Positions 5,168-13,201 of a DNA stretch of 17,415 nucleotides are shown one piece after another (positions within the stretch are counted from its first letter, which is position 1; each line of letters opens with the position of its first letter). The position numbers and the translations under genes were made by a program. The stretch is from an uncultured Lachnospiraceae bacterium (lineage in GTDB: Bacteria > Bacillota > Clostridia > Lachnospirales > Lachnospiraceae). The stretch is taken from contig CASDUB010000026.1 of NCBI GenBank assembly GCA_949283905.1, positions 1 through 17,415 on the forward strand, written 5' to 3'. The notes under the pieces were generated by a model that saw only the letters and a list, made by a program, of their open reading frames with translations, was not told the origin of the DNA and made no database searches.

Positions 5168-6100
5168 TTAATCAGAAAATAATGGAGTTGACAGGTATCT
5201 GTCTCCCGTATCCGGAAGAAGCACAACTATATTTTTGCCTTTATTTTCCGTTCTTTTCGCGACTTTTATTGCAGCGTGAAGCGCAGCTCCCGAAGAGATA
5301 CCTACGAGCACGCCTTCTTCTCTGCCGACTCTTCGTCCTGCTTTATAGGCGTCTTCATCTGAAACTGTTATTATTTCATCATAAATTTTCGTGTCAAGCA
5401 CTTCCGGTATAAATCCCGCACCTATACCCTGAATGCCGTGCTTACCTGCAGTTCCCTTAGAAAGAACAGGGGATGTTTCAGGTTCAACGGCCATAACTTT
5501 GATATCGGGATTTTTAGATTTCAGATACTGTCCTACGCCTGTGATCGTTCCTCCCGTGCCGACTCCCGCAACGAAAATATCGACTTTTCCGTCTGTATCT
5601 TCCCATATTTCAGGTCCTGTTGTTTTGAAATGTGCCTTCGCGTTTGCAGGATTTACAAACTGTCCCGGTATAAAGCTGTTTGGAATTTCCTTAGCTAATT
5701 CATCCGCTTTTTCGATAGCTCCTGCCATTCCTTTAGCGCCTTCCGAAAGTACAAGTTCAGCCCCGTATGCCTTCATTATCTGTCTTCTTTCAACAGACAT
5801 GGTATCGGGCATTACAATTATAACTTTATATCCTCTTGCCGCCGCGACGGAAGCCAGACCGATACCTGTATTTCCGCTCGTAGGCTCTATGATAACCGAA
5901 TCCTTTTTTAATGTTCCGTTTTTTTCGGCTTCATCTATCATCTCTTTCGCTACTCTGTCTTTTACAGAGCCTGCCGGATTAAGATACTCGAGTTTCGCGA
6001 TTATCTTTGCCTCAAGGCCGTCGTTTTTTTCTATATTTGATAATTCTACCAGCGGAGTTCTTCCTATAAGCTGTTCCGCAGAACTATATATTTTCATCAT
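5168..6100 (-). CDS. cysK: cysteine synthase (O-acetylserine sulfhydrylase)
   Basis: 310 residues, the normal length of CysK. It is a cytoplasmic PLP enzyme that makes L-cysteine from O-acetylserine and sulfide. The PLP lysine is Lys47 in NPAGSVKDR. The substrate loop PTSGNTG (about 73-79), the glycine-rich phosphate loop [10 protein letters not shown] (about 175-184) and the C-terminal region GISSGA and [11 protein letters not shown] are all present. Start: the first of two adjacent ATGs, with AGGAG 7 bases upstream. It lies 18 bases after metY and 30 before rrf2, so the three form one operon. CysK in Bacillus also acts as co-repressor with CymR, and the adjacency to an Rrf2 gene makes a similar role possible here. 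Confidence 0.96.
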   Translation of the reverse strand: MMKIYSSAEQLIGRTPLVELSNIEKNDGLEAKIIAKLEYLNPAGSVKDRVAKEMIDEAEKNGTLKKDSVIIEPTSGNTGIGLASVAAARGYKVIIVMPDTMSVERRQIMKAYGAELVLSEGAKGMAGAIEKADELAKEIPNSFIPGQFVNPANAKAHFKTTGPEIWEDTDGKVDIFVAGVGTGGTITGVGQYLKSKNPDIKVMAVEPETSPVLSKGTAGKHGIQGIGAGFIPEVLDTKIYDEIITVSDEDAYKAGRRVGREEGVLVGISSGAALHAAIKVAKRTENKGKNIVVLLPDTGDRYLSTPLFSD

Positions 6101-6118
6101 ATTTTTTCTCCTTTCCGA

Positions 6119-7402
6119 TCATACCGCGTCAAAGCCCTTCGTGAGATCCGCGATAATATCGTCAATATGTTCCGTTCCGATTGAAAGACGGATAGTGCTT
6201 TGACTTATTCCCTGCTCCTTCAATTCCTCATCTGTAAGCTGCGAATGCGTCGTAGTCGCCGGATGTATGACAAGGGATTTAACGTCAGCTACATTTGCGA
6301 GCAATGAAAATATTTTAAGATTATCGATAAATCTGAAGGCTTCTTCTTTTCCGCCTTTGATTTCAAATGTAAAAATGCTTGCGCCGCCGTTTGGAAAATA
6401 TCTTTCAAACAATTCATGATCGGGATTATCAGGAAGCGACGGATGGTTTACTTTTGCTACTTTCGGATGTTTTGATAAAAATTCAACTACCTTTTTTGTA
6501 TTTTCAGCATGTCTTTCAAGCCTTAAGGAAAGAGTCTCTACACCCTGCAATAACAGAAACGCATTGAAAGGCGCTATAGCCGCGCCCTCGTCTCTTAAAA
6601 GAATTGCTCTGACATAAGCCGCAAATGCAGCTTTTCCTGCAGCTTCTGTAAATTTAACGCCATGATATGACGGATTTGCTTCAGATATCCATGGATACCT
6701 TCCGCTTTTTTCCCAGTCAAAGGTTCCTCCATCCACAAGTATGCCTCCAAGTGTTGTGCCGTGACCGCCGATAAATTTTGTGGCCGAATGCACGACTATA
6801 TCTGCTCCATGTTCGATAGGTCTTATAAAATACGGCGTTCCGAATGTATTGTCGATCACAAGCGGAAGTCCGTGCCTGTGAGCTATATCTGCGATCGCAT
6901 CGATGTCGGGAATATCGCTGTTGGGATTTCCGAGTGTTTCTATATAAATCGCTTTTGTATTTTCGCGTATTGCGGCTTCAACTTCTTTAAGGTCATGAAC
7001 ATTTACAAAAGTTGTCGTTATTCCGCACGTAAGCGGCATTGTATTGGCAAACAGATTATAAGTTCCGCCGTAAATGGTCTTCTGAGCTACTATATGCTCG
7101 CCTGTTTTAGCAAGCGCCCTTATTGTATTTGAAATTGCCGCAGAACCCGACGCAAACGCAAGTCCCGCCACGCCGCCTTCAAGGGCGGCTATTCTTTTTT
7201 CCAGCACTTCCTGGGTTGGATTTGTAAGTCTTCCGTATATATTTCCGGAATCCGAAAGATCAAACCTGGCAGCTGCGTGCTGCGAATTTCCAAATACATA
7301 AGATGTCGTCTGATAAATAGGAACAGCTCTTGCGTCAGTTGCAGGATCAGGTTTTTCCTGTCCCACATGAAGCTGCATCGTTTCAAATCTGTATTTTGCC
7401 AT
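6119..7402 (-). CDS. metY: O-acetylhomoserine sulfhydrylase (homocysteine synthase)
   Basis: 427 residues, the typical length of MetY. It belongs to the Cys/Met-metabolism PLP enzymes and makes homocysteine from O-acetylhomoserine and sulfide. Visible motifs: the N-terminal ETMQLHVGQEKPDPATDARAVPIY with QTTSYVF; the glycine-rich PLP region FASGSAAI (83-90); and the PLP lysine Lys209 in HSATKFIGGHGT. The long form with the insert around SGRYPWISEANPSYHG is typical of O-acetylhomoserine enzymes rather than the shorter cystathionine lyases or synthases. ATG at 7402 with AGGAG upstream. First gene of the metY-cysK-rrf2 operon, whose promoter (7465-7493) carries inverted repeats. Confidence 0.95.
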   Translation of the reverse strand: MAKYRFETMQLHVGQEKPDPATDARAVPIYQTTSYVFGNSQHAAARFDLSDSGNIYGRLTNPTQEVLEKRIAALEGGVAGLAFASGSAAISNTIRALAKTGEHIVAQKTIYGGTYNLFANTMPLTCGITTTFVNVHDLKEVEAAIRENTKAIYIETLGNPNSDIPDIDAIADIAHRHGLPLVIDNTFGTPYFIRPIEHGADIVVHSATKFIGGHGTTLGGILVDGGTFDWEKSGRYPWISEANPSYHGVKFTEAAGKAAFAAYVRAILLRDEGAAIAPFNAFLLLQGVETLSLRLERHAENTKKVVEFLSKHPKVAKVNHPSLPDNPDHELFERYFPNGGASIFTFEIKGGKEEAFRFIDNLKIFSLLANVADVKSLVIHPATTTHSQLTDEELKEQGISQSTIRLSIGTEHIDDIIADLTKGFDAV

Positions 7403-7449
7403 AATATTTTAATGTTCTCCTTTTTGCATTTCCGATTTAACTACCCGGC

Positions 7450-7501
7450 AGGTAGGTTGCCATTATACTAATCCTATTTACCTACCTTGTCAAGAGGTAA
7501 A
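7450..7501. promoter_or_regulatory. nested inverted repeats over the metY promoter (candidate Rrf2 operators)
   Basis: AGGTAGGT (7450-7457) and ACCTACCT (7480-7487) are perfect inverted copies 22 bases apart, enclosing the -10. TTTACCT (7477-7483) and AGGTAAA (7495-7501) form a second dyad centred on the -35. CTACC (7441-7445) and GGTAG (7451-7455) form a third small dyad downstream. The shared half-site is GGTAG or GGTAA. The Rrf2 protein at the end of this operon is the natural candidate ligand. Confidence 0.55.
7465..7493 (-). promoter_or_regulatory. promoter of metY-cysK-rrf2
   Basis: On the minus strand TTGACA (7493-7488), 17 bases, then TAGTAT (7470-7465). A TATAAT three bases further (7467-7462) would need a 20-base spacer. 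The -35 box lies within the last codons of the diguanylate cyclase gene. The leader would be under 60 bases, too short for a SAM riboswitch or T-box. Confidence 0.65.
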
Positions 7502-8859
7502 TCCTCGGAGAAAATCGTGAAACCGTTCCTGTTTATCTGCTTTTTAGTTATATAAAGCGCCACATCTGCTTTTCTATACAGATCGTCAAAGCTCTCTTTT
7601 TCTGTACGTATGGCAATTCCGATGCTCGCAGAGATCCTCGGCCCTTCGACAGCATCCGGATGAATTTCCATTATCGCCTGACAAATTCTCTCTGCTTTTT
7701 TTACAAGTATATCGCTGCTGTTTTTTCCTACATATAATATTCCAAACTCATCTCCGCCAAGACGTCCTATGATATCTTCTTCCCGGAAACTTTCTTTCAG
7801 GACATCCGCTGTTCTTTTTACAACAAAATCTCCGGCTGCATGGCCGTATGTATCGTTTATTGTTTTGAAATAATCCAGATCAAGCATAAAAAACGCACAT
7901 GTATCCGGCTTATCATACAGTTTTAGAGCGATCTCCATCTTTGCCCGGGCGGTTTCTTTATTATAAAGTCCGGTCGACAGATCTCTTTCGGCCTGCTGCG
8001 TCAAACGCACTTCTTCCCGTTTCTGCTTGTCGATATCAAACAGGTACAGATAGCCTTTCAGATGACCCTTAATATCCGTGAAAAGGTGTATATTTGTTCT
8101 GAGCCACATCCTGCGTCCGTCGGGCTGAAGAGCTTCATAATCAAGGCTTACATCAGTTTTTCCTGAAAGAAATACTTTTTTCAGATTTGCAATTGAAAAA
8201 ATCTCGGCAAACTCAATGCGCATTTTTCCTTCCAGCATTTTACCGGCGTAATCGCACATCACTCTCTCATACGAACAAAATGAATCCACCGGAACGGCAT
8301 ATTTTCCAATAAGATTAAAATCTTCAAAAATATCATTATAGAAATCAACCTTATAAGTAGCAATAATATTTCTGCGCATGATATTAGAAAACTGTTCCTG
8401 CATACGGTAATTTTCTATTTCATCCTCTGCGAATGAAAGCGGATATGCATCGATTTCTTCAATGTTAATGGAAAGCGGAGTAGCCTGCACCATGATGATT
8501 TTCCATTCTCCGTCAATCTTTCTAAGGCTGGCGCATTGTCCGATATGGCTTTCGCGGCGCTGTCCCTGCACTGTGGTCATTATTGCTACAGTAGCACATA
8601 TGCTGGCAAAATCTCCGCCGTAATATCGGATTTGCATATTGCTGAATTGAAGAGTTGTCTGCGAATCGTCCACATCGCTTCGCATGTTCATCAAAATAGG
8701 TCGAAGATCTTCTCTGGACCTGACAACGCCCTGAGCTCCCATTCCGATGCCCATGGCGTCTTCGGCAAATAATTCCAATACTTTTTCAATATCATGTGTA
8801 ACCAGGCTTCCCTCTATAAATGAGCAGAAACAGTTCTTGATCTGTTCTTTTTCGTTCAT
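7474..8859 (-). CDS. diguanylate cyclase with NTF2/SnoaL-like and PAS-like sensor domains
   Basis: 461 residues. Numbering from the ATG at 8859: about 1-132, an NTF2/SnoaL-like domain (EKVLELFAEDAMGIGMG ... DGEWKIIMVQATP); about 160-285, a PAS-like domain ending DGRRMWLRTNIHLFTDIKGHLKGYLYLFDID; and 292-450, a GGDEF domain with DLDYFKTINDTYGH and an intact RLGGDEF. The motif REED five residues before GGDEF matches the RxxD inhibitory site, so feedback control by c-di-GMP is expected. The protein should make c-di-GMP from two GTP in the cytoplasm; no membrane segment is seen. Start: ATG 8859 with GAGG 8 bases upstream; a GTG at 8868 overlaps that site. The 3' end carries the metY promoter -35. 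The signal sensed is unknown. Confidence 0.9.
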   Translation of the reverse strand: MNEKEQIKNCFCSFIEGSLVTHDIEKVLELFAEDAMGIGMGAQGVVRSREDLRPILMNMRSDVDDSQTTLQFSNMQIRYYGGDFASICATVAIMTTVQGQRRESHIGQCASLRKIDGEWKIIMVQATPLSINIEEIDAYPLSFAEDEIENYRMQEQFSNIMRRNIIATYKVDFYNDIFEDFNLIGKYAVPVDSFCSYERVMCDYAGKMLEGKMRIEFAEIFSIANLKKVFLSGKTDVSLDYEALQPDGRRMWLRTNIHLFTDIKGHLKGYLYLFDIDKQKREEVRLTQQAERDLSTGLYNKETARAKMEIALKLYDKPDTCAFFMLDLDYFKTINDTYGHAAGDFVVKRTADVLKESFREEDIIGRLGGDEFGILYVGKNSSDILVKKAERICQAIMEIHPDAVEGPRISASIGIAIRTEKESFDDLYRKADVALYITKKQINRNGFTIFSEDLPLDKVGK

Positions 8860-8910
8860 AAATTGCACCTCTTTTCTGCTGTTTAGAACTCTGCGCTGTA
8901 TTGGCTTCTG

Positions 8911-8942
8911 TAAAAAAAGAAGAACTATAACTAATAGTTCTT
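8911..8942 (-). terminator. terminator after the lipoprotein gene
   Basis: On the minus strand AAGAACTAT, loop of 5, ATAGTTCTT, then C and seven T. It is a textbook rho-independent terminator ten bases after the lipoprotein stop. Confidence 0.9.
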
Positions 8943-8952
8943 CCCGTTTTTA

Positions 8953-9441
8953 TCACTTGATGTCTGCTATTATATTTCCAGTTTCTTCTGCAGTAAAGCC
9001 TTTCTCGGAATTTACAGCGTAAGCAAATTTTCCGTTTTGCCATATGATAACATTTATCACATCTTCCGATTCACCTTTTACCGTAGCCGTAATCTCGCCT
9101 GAAGTGATTTCAGATGTATAATCATACTCTGTATAATTTCCGCTTATATCTCCGTCATCTTCGGCTTTTCTGATCATATTTCCGTTATCTCCCTGAATCT
9201 CAAGAAGATTTATTCCTTTACAAACACGGTAAACCGGATTTTCTAATTCAACGTCTCCTGTTGATTCAATCGTAAATCCGACGATCTCTGCCGCCTCATC
9301 CAACGACTCGTGATCCGTCCACGGATTTGCGTTCATAACTTCTTCCGAAATCGGCACATGCGCGCCGTTTCCTGATGAACATCCTCCGAAAGATACTGCC
9401 AAAACTGCGATTGCTGCAGCTGCGATTATTTTCTTTTTCAT
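8953..9441 (-). CDS. small secreted lipoprotein, DUF4367-like
   Basis: 162 residues. A lipoprotein signal peptide MKKKIIAAAAIAVLAVSFGG ends at Cys21 (lipobox SFGGC), so the mature protein should be lipid-anchored outside the membrane. The mature part starts NPWTDHESLDEAAEIVGF, then a beta-rich region (VYRVCKGINLLEIQGD, TATVKGESEDVINVIIWQNGKFAYAV) resembling DUF4367-type domains; the assignment is from memory and tentative, and the function is unknown. ATG 9441 with AGGAG upstream. It is a single-gene unit with its own promoter (9485-9513) and terminator. Confidence 0.85.
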   Translation of the reverse strand: MKKKIIAAAAIAVLAVSFGGCSSGNGAHVPISEEVMNANPWTDHESLDEAAEIVGFTIESTGDVELENPVYRVCKGINLLEIQGDNGNMIRKAEDDGDISGNYTEYDYTSEITSGEITATVKGESEDVINVIIWQNGKFAYAVNSEKGFTAEETGNIIADIK

Positions 9442-9484
9442 ATGTTAAATCTCCTATTTCAATCATTTTAATTAGTCAAAGTTC

Positions 9485-9513
9485 ATAATATACGCTGAAA
9501 AAAATTTTGTCAA
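9485..9513 (-). promoter_or_regulatory. promoter of the lipoprotein gene
   Basis: Minus strand: consensus TTGACA (9513-9508), exactly 17 bases, TATTAT (9490-9485), about 44 bases before the ATG. Confidence 0.8.
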
Positions 9514-9578
9514 CATTCGGTTTCGGGCTATCGCCCTGCAACTTCACCTGCAACCTCATATTCGTTAAGTTTTAAAAT

Positions 9579-9622
9579 AAAAACAGCATCATACATGCAA
9601 GCATGTCTGATGCCGTTTTTTC
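9579..9622. terminator. terminator of the rnf operon
   Basis: GCATCA pairs with TGATGC (9587-9592 with 9609-9614), then one mismatch, then ACATGC with GCATGT, with a two-base tip. TTTTTAT follows on the minus strand and GTTTTTTC on the plus strand, so it can work both ways. It lies about 28 bases after the rnfB stop. Confidence 0.9.
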
Positions 9623-9649
9623 TTTAAAACTATTATCTATCACTTATCA

Positions 9650-10456
9650 TCAGATGACTCCGCCTCTGACGATCTCGATGCATTTACGCGGGCATTCTTC
9701 CGCGCATTTTCTGCATCCTGTACATTTGTCATAATCTATAACAGGAAGGTTGTCCACCATTGTAATAGCTCCGGCTTCGCATCCTCTTTCGCATTTGCCG
9801 CAGGCTATACAGCTTGCCTTACATACGCTCATCGCAACCTTGCCTCTTGTCTTGTTGCTGCACTCAACAGCTACTTTTGCAGCTCTCGGGATCATCTTTA
9901 TGATATCCATCGGACATGCCTTAAAGCACATTCCGCATCCTACGCATCTGTCCATATCTATACGCGATATTCCGTCGATGATCCTTACCGCTTTCTGTGG
10001 GCACACCTCAACACAGTCGCCAAATCCGAGACATCCGAACGGACATACGTTGTTTCCTCCGAACATCATCTTGACGCCTTTGCATGAGTTTGCACCCTGC
10101 CAGAGATATCTGTCTCCGGTATTGTTGCAGTTTCCTCCGCACTGCACATTTGCTACCATCGGAACGATTTTTCCGGCGTCTATTCCGAGAACTTTTGCAA
10201 TTCCGTTAGCAGCGTCTGCTCCTCCGGGAATGCATTTATTCGCTCCGATCGACGGATCTTCTACAAGCGCGCTCGCATAAGCGTCGCATCCCGCATATCC
10301 GCAGGCTCCGCAGTTTGCGCCCGGAAGACATTCTCTGACCTTATCAAATCGCTCATCAGGCGGTACTGCGAGAAATTTTGAAGCGACAGTCAAAACCACG
10401 CCGCATACGAGACCAATGAGCGCAACAATTATTACAGCATTTACTATTTCATTCAT
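9650..10456 (-). CDS. rnfB: Rnf complex subunit B, multi-cluster ferredoxin subunit
   Basis: 268 residues. One N-terminal membrane helix (about 3-26); a four-Cys Fe-S domain (Cys49, 52, 57, 75; NCGACGYAGC); then ferredoxin-type motifs at Cys138/142/148/152, 171/174/177/181, 216/219/222/226 and 245/248/251/255, with further Cys pairs around 106-125. RnfB takes electrons from reduced ferredoxin into the Rnf complex. The high cluster count is the clostridial/acetogen form, longer than the proteobacterial one. Start ATG 10456 (MNEIVNAV) with GAGGTG 9 bases upstream; a GTG two codons earlier is possible. Last gene of rnfCDGEAB, followed by the terminator at 9579-9622. Confidence 0.96.
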   Translation of the reverse strand: MNEIVNAVIIVALIGLVCGVVLTVASKFLAVPPDERFDKVRECLPGANCGACGYAGCDAYASALVEDPSIGANKCIPGGADAANGIAKVLGIDAGKIVPMVANVQCGGNCNNTGDRYLWQGANSCKGVKMMFGGNNVCPFGCLGFGDCVEVCPQKAVRIIDGISRIDMDRCVGCGMCFKACPMDIIKMIPRAAKVAVECSNKTRGKVAMSVCKASCIACGKCERGCEAGAITMVDNLPVIDYDKCTGCRKCAEECPRKCIEIVRGGVI

Positions 10457-10467
10457 ATGCACTCACC

Positions 10468-11058
10468 TCAACCAAAAAGTCCGTTTACCAAACCTGTAAA
10501 TCCCATAAATGAGATCGAAACAATAGAAGCCGCGCACAATGTGATCGGAACACCTTTAAAGCTTGCCGGCACATCTGCGTTGTCAACCTTGCTGCGCACG
10601 CCGTTGAAAAGGAACATGGCTACCATATATCCGAGGCCTGCTCCAAGTGTATTGACCATAGACTCCGCAAATGTATATGACTTAGTGATATTAAGAACTA
10701 CGGCTCCTAATACAGCACAGTTGGTCGTAATAAGCGGAAGGTATATACCCAGCGCATTATACAGCGACGGAGATGATTTTTTGATAAACATCTCTACAAA
10801 CTGTACGAGCGCCGCTATTACAAGAATAAATACTATAGTCTGGAGATACGACAGATTATTTGGCTCTAACAGAAAATAATAAATAGGCCATGTAACCGCC
10901 GTTGCCGCCATCATTACAAAGATAACGGCCACACTCATTCCCATAGCTGATTTCAGGTTTTTGGAAACTCCAAGAAATGAACAGATCGCCAGGAACTTTG
11001 ATAATACGTAGTTTTCGACAAAAATCGCCGTGATAAGAATAGCTATAAAACCTGTCAT
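10468..11058 (-). CDS. rnfA: Rnf complex subunit A
   Basis: 196 residues, an integral membrane protein with about six helices. Cys26 (KFLAICSFLG) and Cys114 (TTNCAVLG) are the conserved cysteines that, together with those of RnfE, hold an Fe-S cluster within the membrane in the known Rnf/Nqr structures. Its ATG overlaps the TGA of rnfE (ATGA at 11055-11058), so translation is coupled. Confidence 0.96.
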   Translation of the reverse strand: MTGFIAILITAIFVENYVLSKFLAICSFLGVSKNLKSAMGMSVAVIFVMMAATAVTWPIYYFLLEPNNLSYLQTIVFILVIAALVQFVEMFIKKSSPSLYNALGIYLPLITTNCAVLGAVVLNITKSYTFAESMVNTLGAGLGYMVAMFLFNGVRSKVDNADVPASFKGVPITLCAASIVSISFMGFTGLVNGLFG

Positions 11059-11747
11059 TTAGCGCACTCTCCTTTCTGAGCTGAAGCGCAGCCTTCACAG
11101 CCACCCGCACAGTTCTCGCAATCAAAGTCTTTTTTCTTGATCGCTCTTCCTTTTGTAAGTTTGTTTATGGCCGCAATTATGCATCCGTAAGCAAAGAATC
11201 CGCCCGGAGCAAGACCCATGATTGCTACTGTCGGAACTCCGTCAGGGAATATCTGAATTCCGAAGAGTGTTCCAAATCCGAGCAGCTCACGGATAACGCC
11301 CATAATTATAAGCGCAAATGTGAATCCGATACCCATTCCTATTCCGTCTAAAATAGAATCCACAACTGTATTTTTGCTTGCAAACGCCTCGGCGCGTCCT
11401 AAGATAATACAGTTTACGACTATAAGCGGCAGGAAAATGCCCAGCGCCTCATAAAGCGAAGGCACAAACGCCTGAAGCAGCATCTGTATTACCGTTACAA
11501 ATCCGGCAATGACAACTATATAACACGGAATTCGTACTTTGTCAGGTATGATATTCTTTAAGAGAGAAATAACTAAATTCGATCCTATAAGAACGATCGT
11601 AGCTGCAAGTCCCATACCGGCGCCGTTTATTGCCGAAGTGGTTACGGCAAGCGTGGGGCATGTACCCAGAATAAGTACAAGAACGGGGTTTTCTTTAATA
11701 ATTCCCGCTGTCAAAATCTTTAATTTACTTGGTTTTTTATCAGCCAT
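11055..11747 (-). CDS. rnfE: Rnf complex subunit E with Cys-rich C-terminal tail
   Basis: 230 residues, an integral membrane protein homologous to RnfA. Cys30 (LGTCPTLAVT) and Cys113 (VVNCIILGRAEA) are the conserved cluster-binding cysteines. After the last helix comes a cytosolic tail, CENCAGGCEGC...GEC (about 206-228), with five cysteines; I recall similar tails in some clostridial RnfE proteins, absent from proteobacterial ones. It starts two bases after rnfG and overlaps rnfA by four. Confidence 0.95.
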   Translation of the reverse strand: MADKKPSKLKILTAGIIKENPVLVLILGTCPTLAVTTSAINGAGMGLAATIVLIGSNLVISLLKNIIPDKVRIPCYIVVIAGFVTVIQMLLQAFVPSLYEALGIFLPLIVVNCIILGRAEAFASKNTVVDSILDGIGMGIGFTFALIIMGVIRELLGFGTLFGIQIFPDGVPTVAIMGLAPGGFFAYGCIIAAINKLTKGRAIKKKDFDCENCAGGCEGCASAQKGECAK

Positions 11748-11749
11748 TA

Positions 11750-12280
11750 TTAATTTCCCCCTTCCCCTACTAATTCAAATGCGGCGAACGCATCGTTTAC
11801 AAGATCTATAAAACATTTAGAAGAAATCGTTGAACCGCTGATTACGTCAACGCCTTCAAGATCAGCGCCTTTTCCTGAAAACTGAGCGTTGAATTCTTCA
11901 CCTTCGATTCTCGAACCGAGTCCTGCCGTTTCTTCCTGAGCAAGCACCTTTGTTCCTGATATGGTTCCGTCAGGCGTGATTCCGACAATGATCTGCACAT
12001 CGCCGTTATAGCCGGCTCCTGTCAATGTAAAAACATAACCTGCGCCGTTTTCAGCGGCAAATGCGCCGTCTAATGTTTCAGGCATATCGCCTGTTTTTTC
12101 AATTTCAGCAAAAGTATCGCCTTCGGGAAGAACTTCTTTTTTTGCTTCCTCTTCCGCCTTTATCGCGGCTTCTGTGATTATCGGGCTCGTAATCGAATTG
12201 ACATAAGCCAAAAGTCCCGAAATAACAAGACAGATTACGGTCAATACTATTACAGGTGCTACAAATCCGTTTTTCTTCAT
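11750..12280 (-). CDS. rnfG: Rnf complex subunit G, covalent-FMN subunit
   Basis: 176 residues. One N-terminal membrane anchor (about 6-28), then an extracytoplasmic FMN-binding domain with QEETAGLGSR and the flavin attachment motif DVISGST, with Thr151 as the probable FMN-carrying residue (consensus Dxx[S/T]GA[T/S]; Ala is Ser here). An ApbE-type flavin transferase is needed and is not in this window. It overlaps rnfD by ATGA at 12277-12280. Confidence 0.95.
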   Translation of the reverse strand: MKKNGFVAPVIVLTVICLVISGLLAYVNSITSPIITEAAIKAEEEAKKEVLPEGDTFAEIEKTGDMPETLDGAFAAENGAGYVFTLTGAGYNGDVQIIVGITPDGTISGTKVLAQEETAGLGSRIEGEEFNAQFSGKGADLEGVDVISGSTISSKCFIDLVNDAFAAFELVGEGGN

Positions 12281-13185
12281 TTTTTAGCACCTCCAAACGA
12301 TTTTGAAGAAGTCCATCTCTCGATATGCGGAGCCATAATATTCATAAGAAGTATCGCGAATGACACGCCTTCAGGATAATTGCAGAATACCCTGATAAGC
12401 ACCGTCAGCGCACCGCAGCCGATGCCGAAGATAGCTCTTCCGGGTTTTGTCGACGGCGTTGTAACATAATCCGTCGCCATGAAAACAGCTCCGAACAGCA
12501 CGCCGCCTGAAAGAATCGCATATACAGGATCTACTCCCGCAAGCGCGCTCAATACAAATACAGAGCCTACAAAGCATACAGGCGTATGCCATGTGATAAC
12601 TTTGCGTACAAGAAGATATACAAGCCCAATGAGAATCGCAAGCTTGCATGTTTCGCCGAGACATCCTCCGACTTTTCCAAGGAAAAGATCCATATAAGAG
12701 GCTGTTCCCGTAGCAAGAGGAGTCGCTCCCGAAACAACATCCGGATATCCCGTTACCCAGTCTGTCATCGGTCCCGCGAATGAGACAAACAGAATGATTC
12801 TGGCTGTTGCCGCCGGATTCGCGAAATTCTGTCCGATTCCTCCGAAAAACTGTTTTACGATAACTATAGCTACCGCGCTTCCGAATGCCGCCATCCAAAG
12901 CGGAATACCTGCCGGAAGGCAGTAAGCCAATATGATTCCTGTTACAACAGCCGAAAGATCATTTATTGTATTTTTCTTCTTGATGATCTTTTCCATAAGG
13001 TACTCAGATACGACTGCTGCAGCAACGCTGACCGCTACTATCGCAAGCGTATATGGTCCATAATTAATAATCGCGGCAATAAGCGCAGGCATAAGCGCGA
13101 TTATTACATCCCTCATTATCGTGTGAGTAGACACTTTAGAACGGATATGAGGGGCAAAACTGACTACTAACTGATTTTCATTCAT
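12277..13185 (-). CDS. rnfD: Rnf complex subunit D, covalent-FMN membrane subunit
   Basis: 302 residues with about eight to ten membrane helices. The flavin attachment motif DVVSGATP places FMN on Thr155. NFANPAATAR and DYVTTPSTKPGR are conserved RnfD/NqrB segments. It is thought to form the ion-translocating core with RnfA and RnfE. It lies 16 bases after rnfC, with AGGAGG upstream of its ATG. Confidence 0.96.
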   Translation of the reverse strand: MNENQLVVSFAPHIRSKVSTHTIMRDVIIALMPALIAAIINYGPYTLAIVAVSVAAAVVSEYLMEKIIKKKNTINDLSAVVTGIILAYCLPAGIPLWMAAFGSAVAIVIVKQFFGGIGQNFANPAATARIILFVSFAGPMTDWVTGYPDVVSGATPLATGTASYMDLFLGKVGGCLGETCKLAILIGLVYLLVRKVITWHTPVCFVGSVFVLSALAGVDPVYAILSGGVLFGAVFMATDYVTTPSTKPGRAIFGIGCGALTVLIRVFCNYPEGVSFAILLMNIMAPHIERWTSSKSFGGAKK

Positions 13186-13201
13186 TTTCCGTCTTTCCTC
13201 C

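Noticed and set aside
5433..6203. 256-residue plus-strand reading frame over cysK and the end of metY
   Set aside because: It is antisense to clearly recognised genes, with Ser/Pro/Phe-rich composition typical of a shadow frame.
7403..7465. SAM riboswitch or T-box in the metY leader
   Set aside because: The leader is under 60 bases and lacks the conserved elements of either.
9750..10280. 176-residue plus-strand reading frame over rnfB
   Set aside because: It mirrors rnfB and has no family features; the many His, Pro and Thr reflect antisense Cys/Gly codons.
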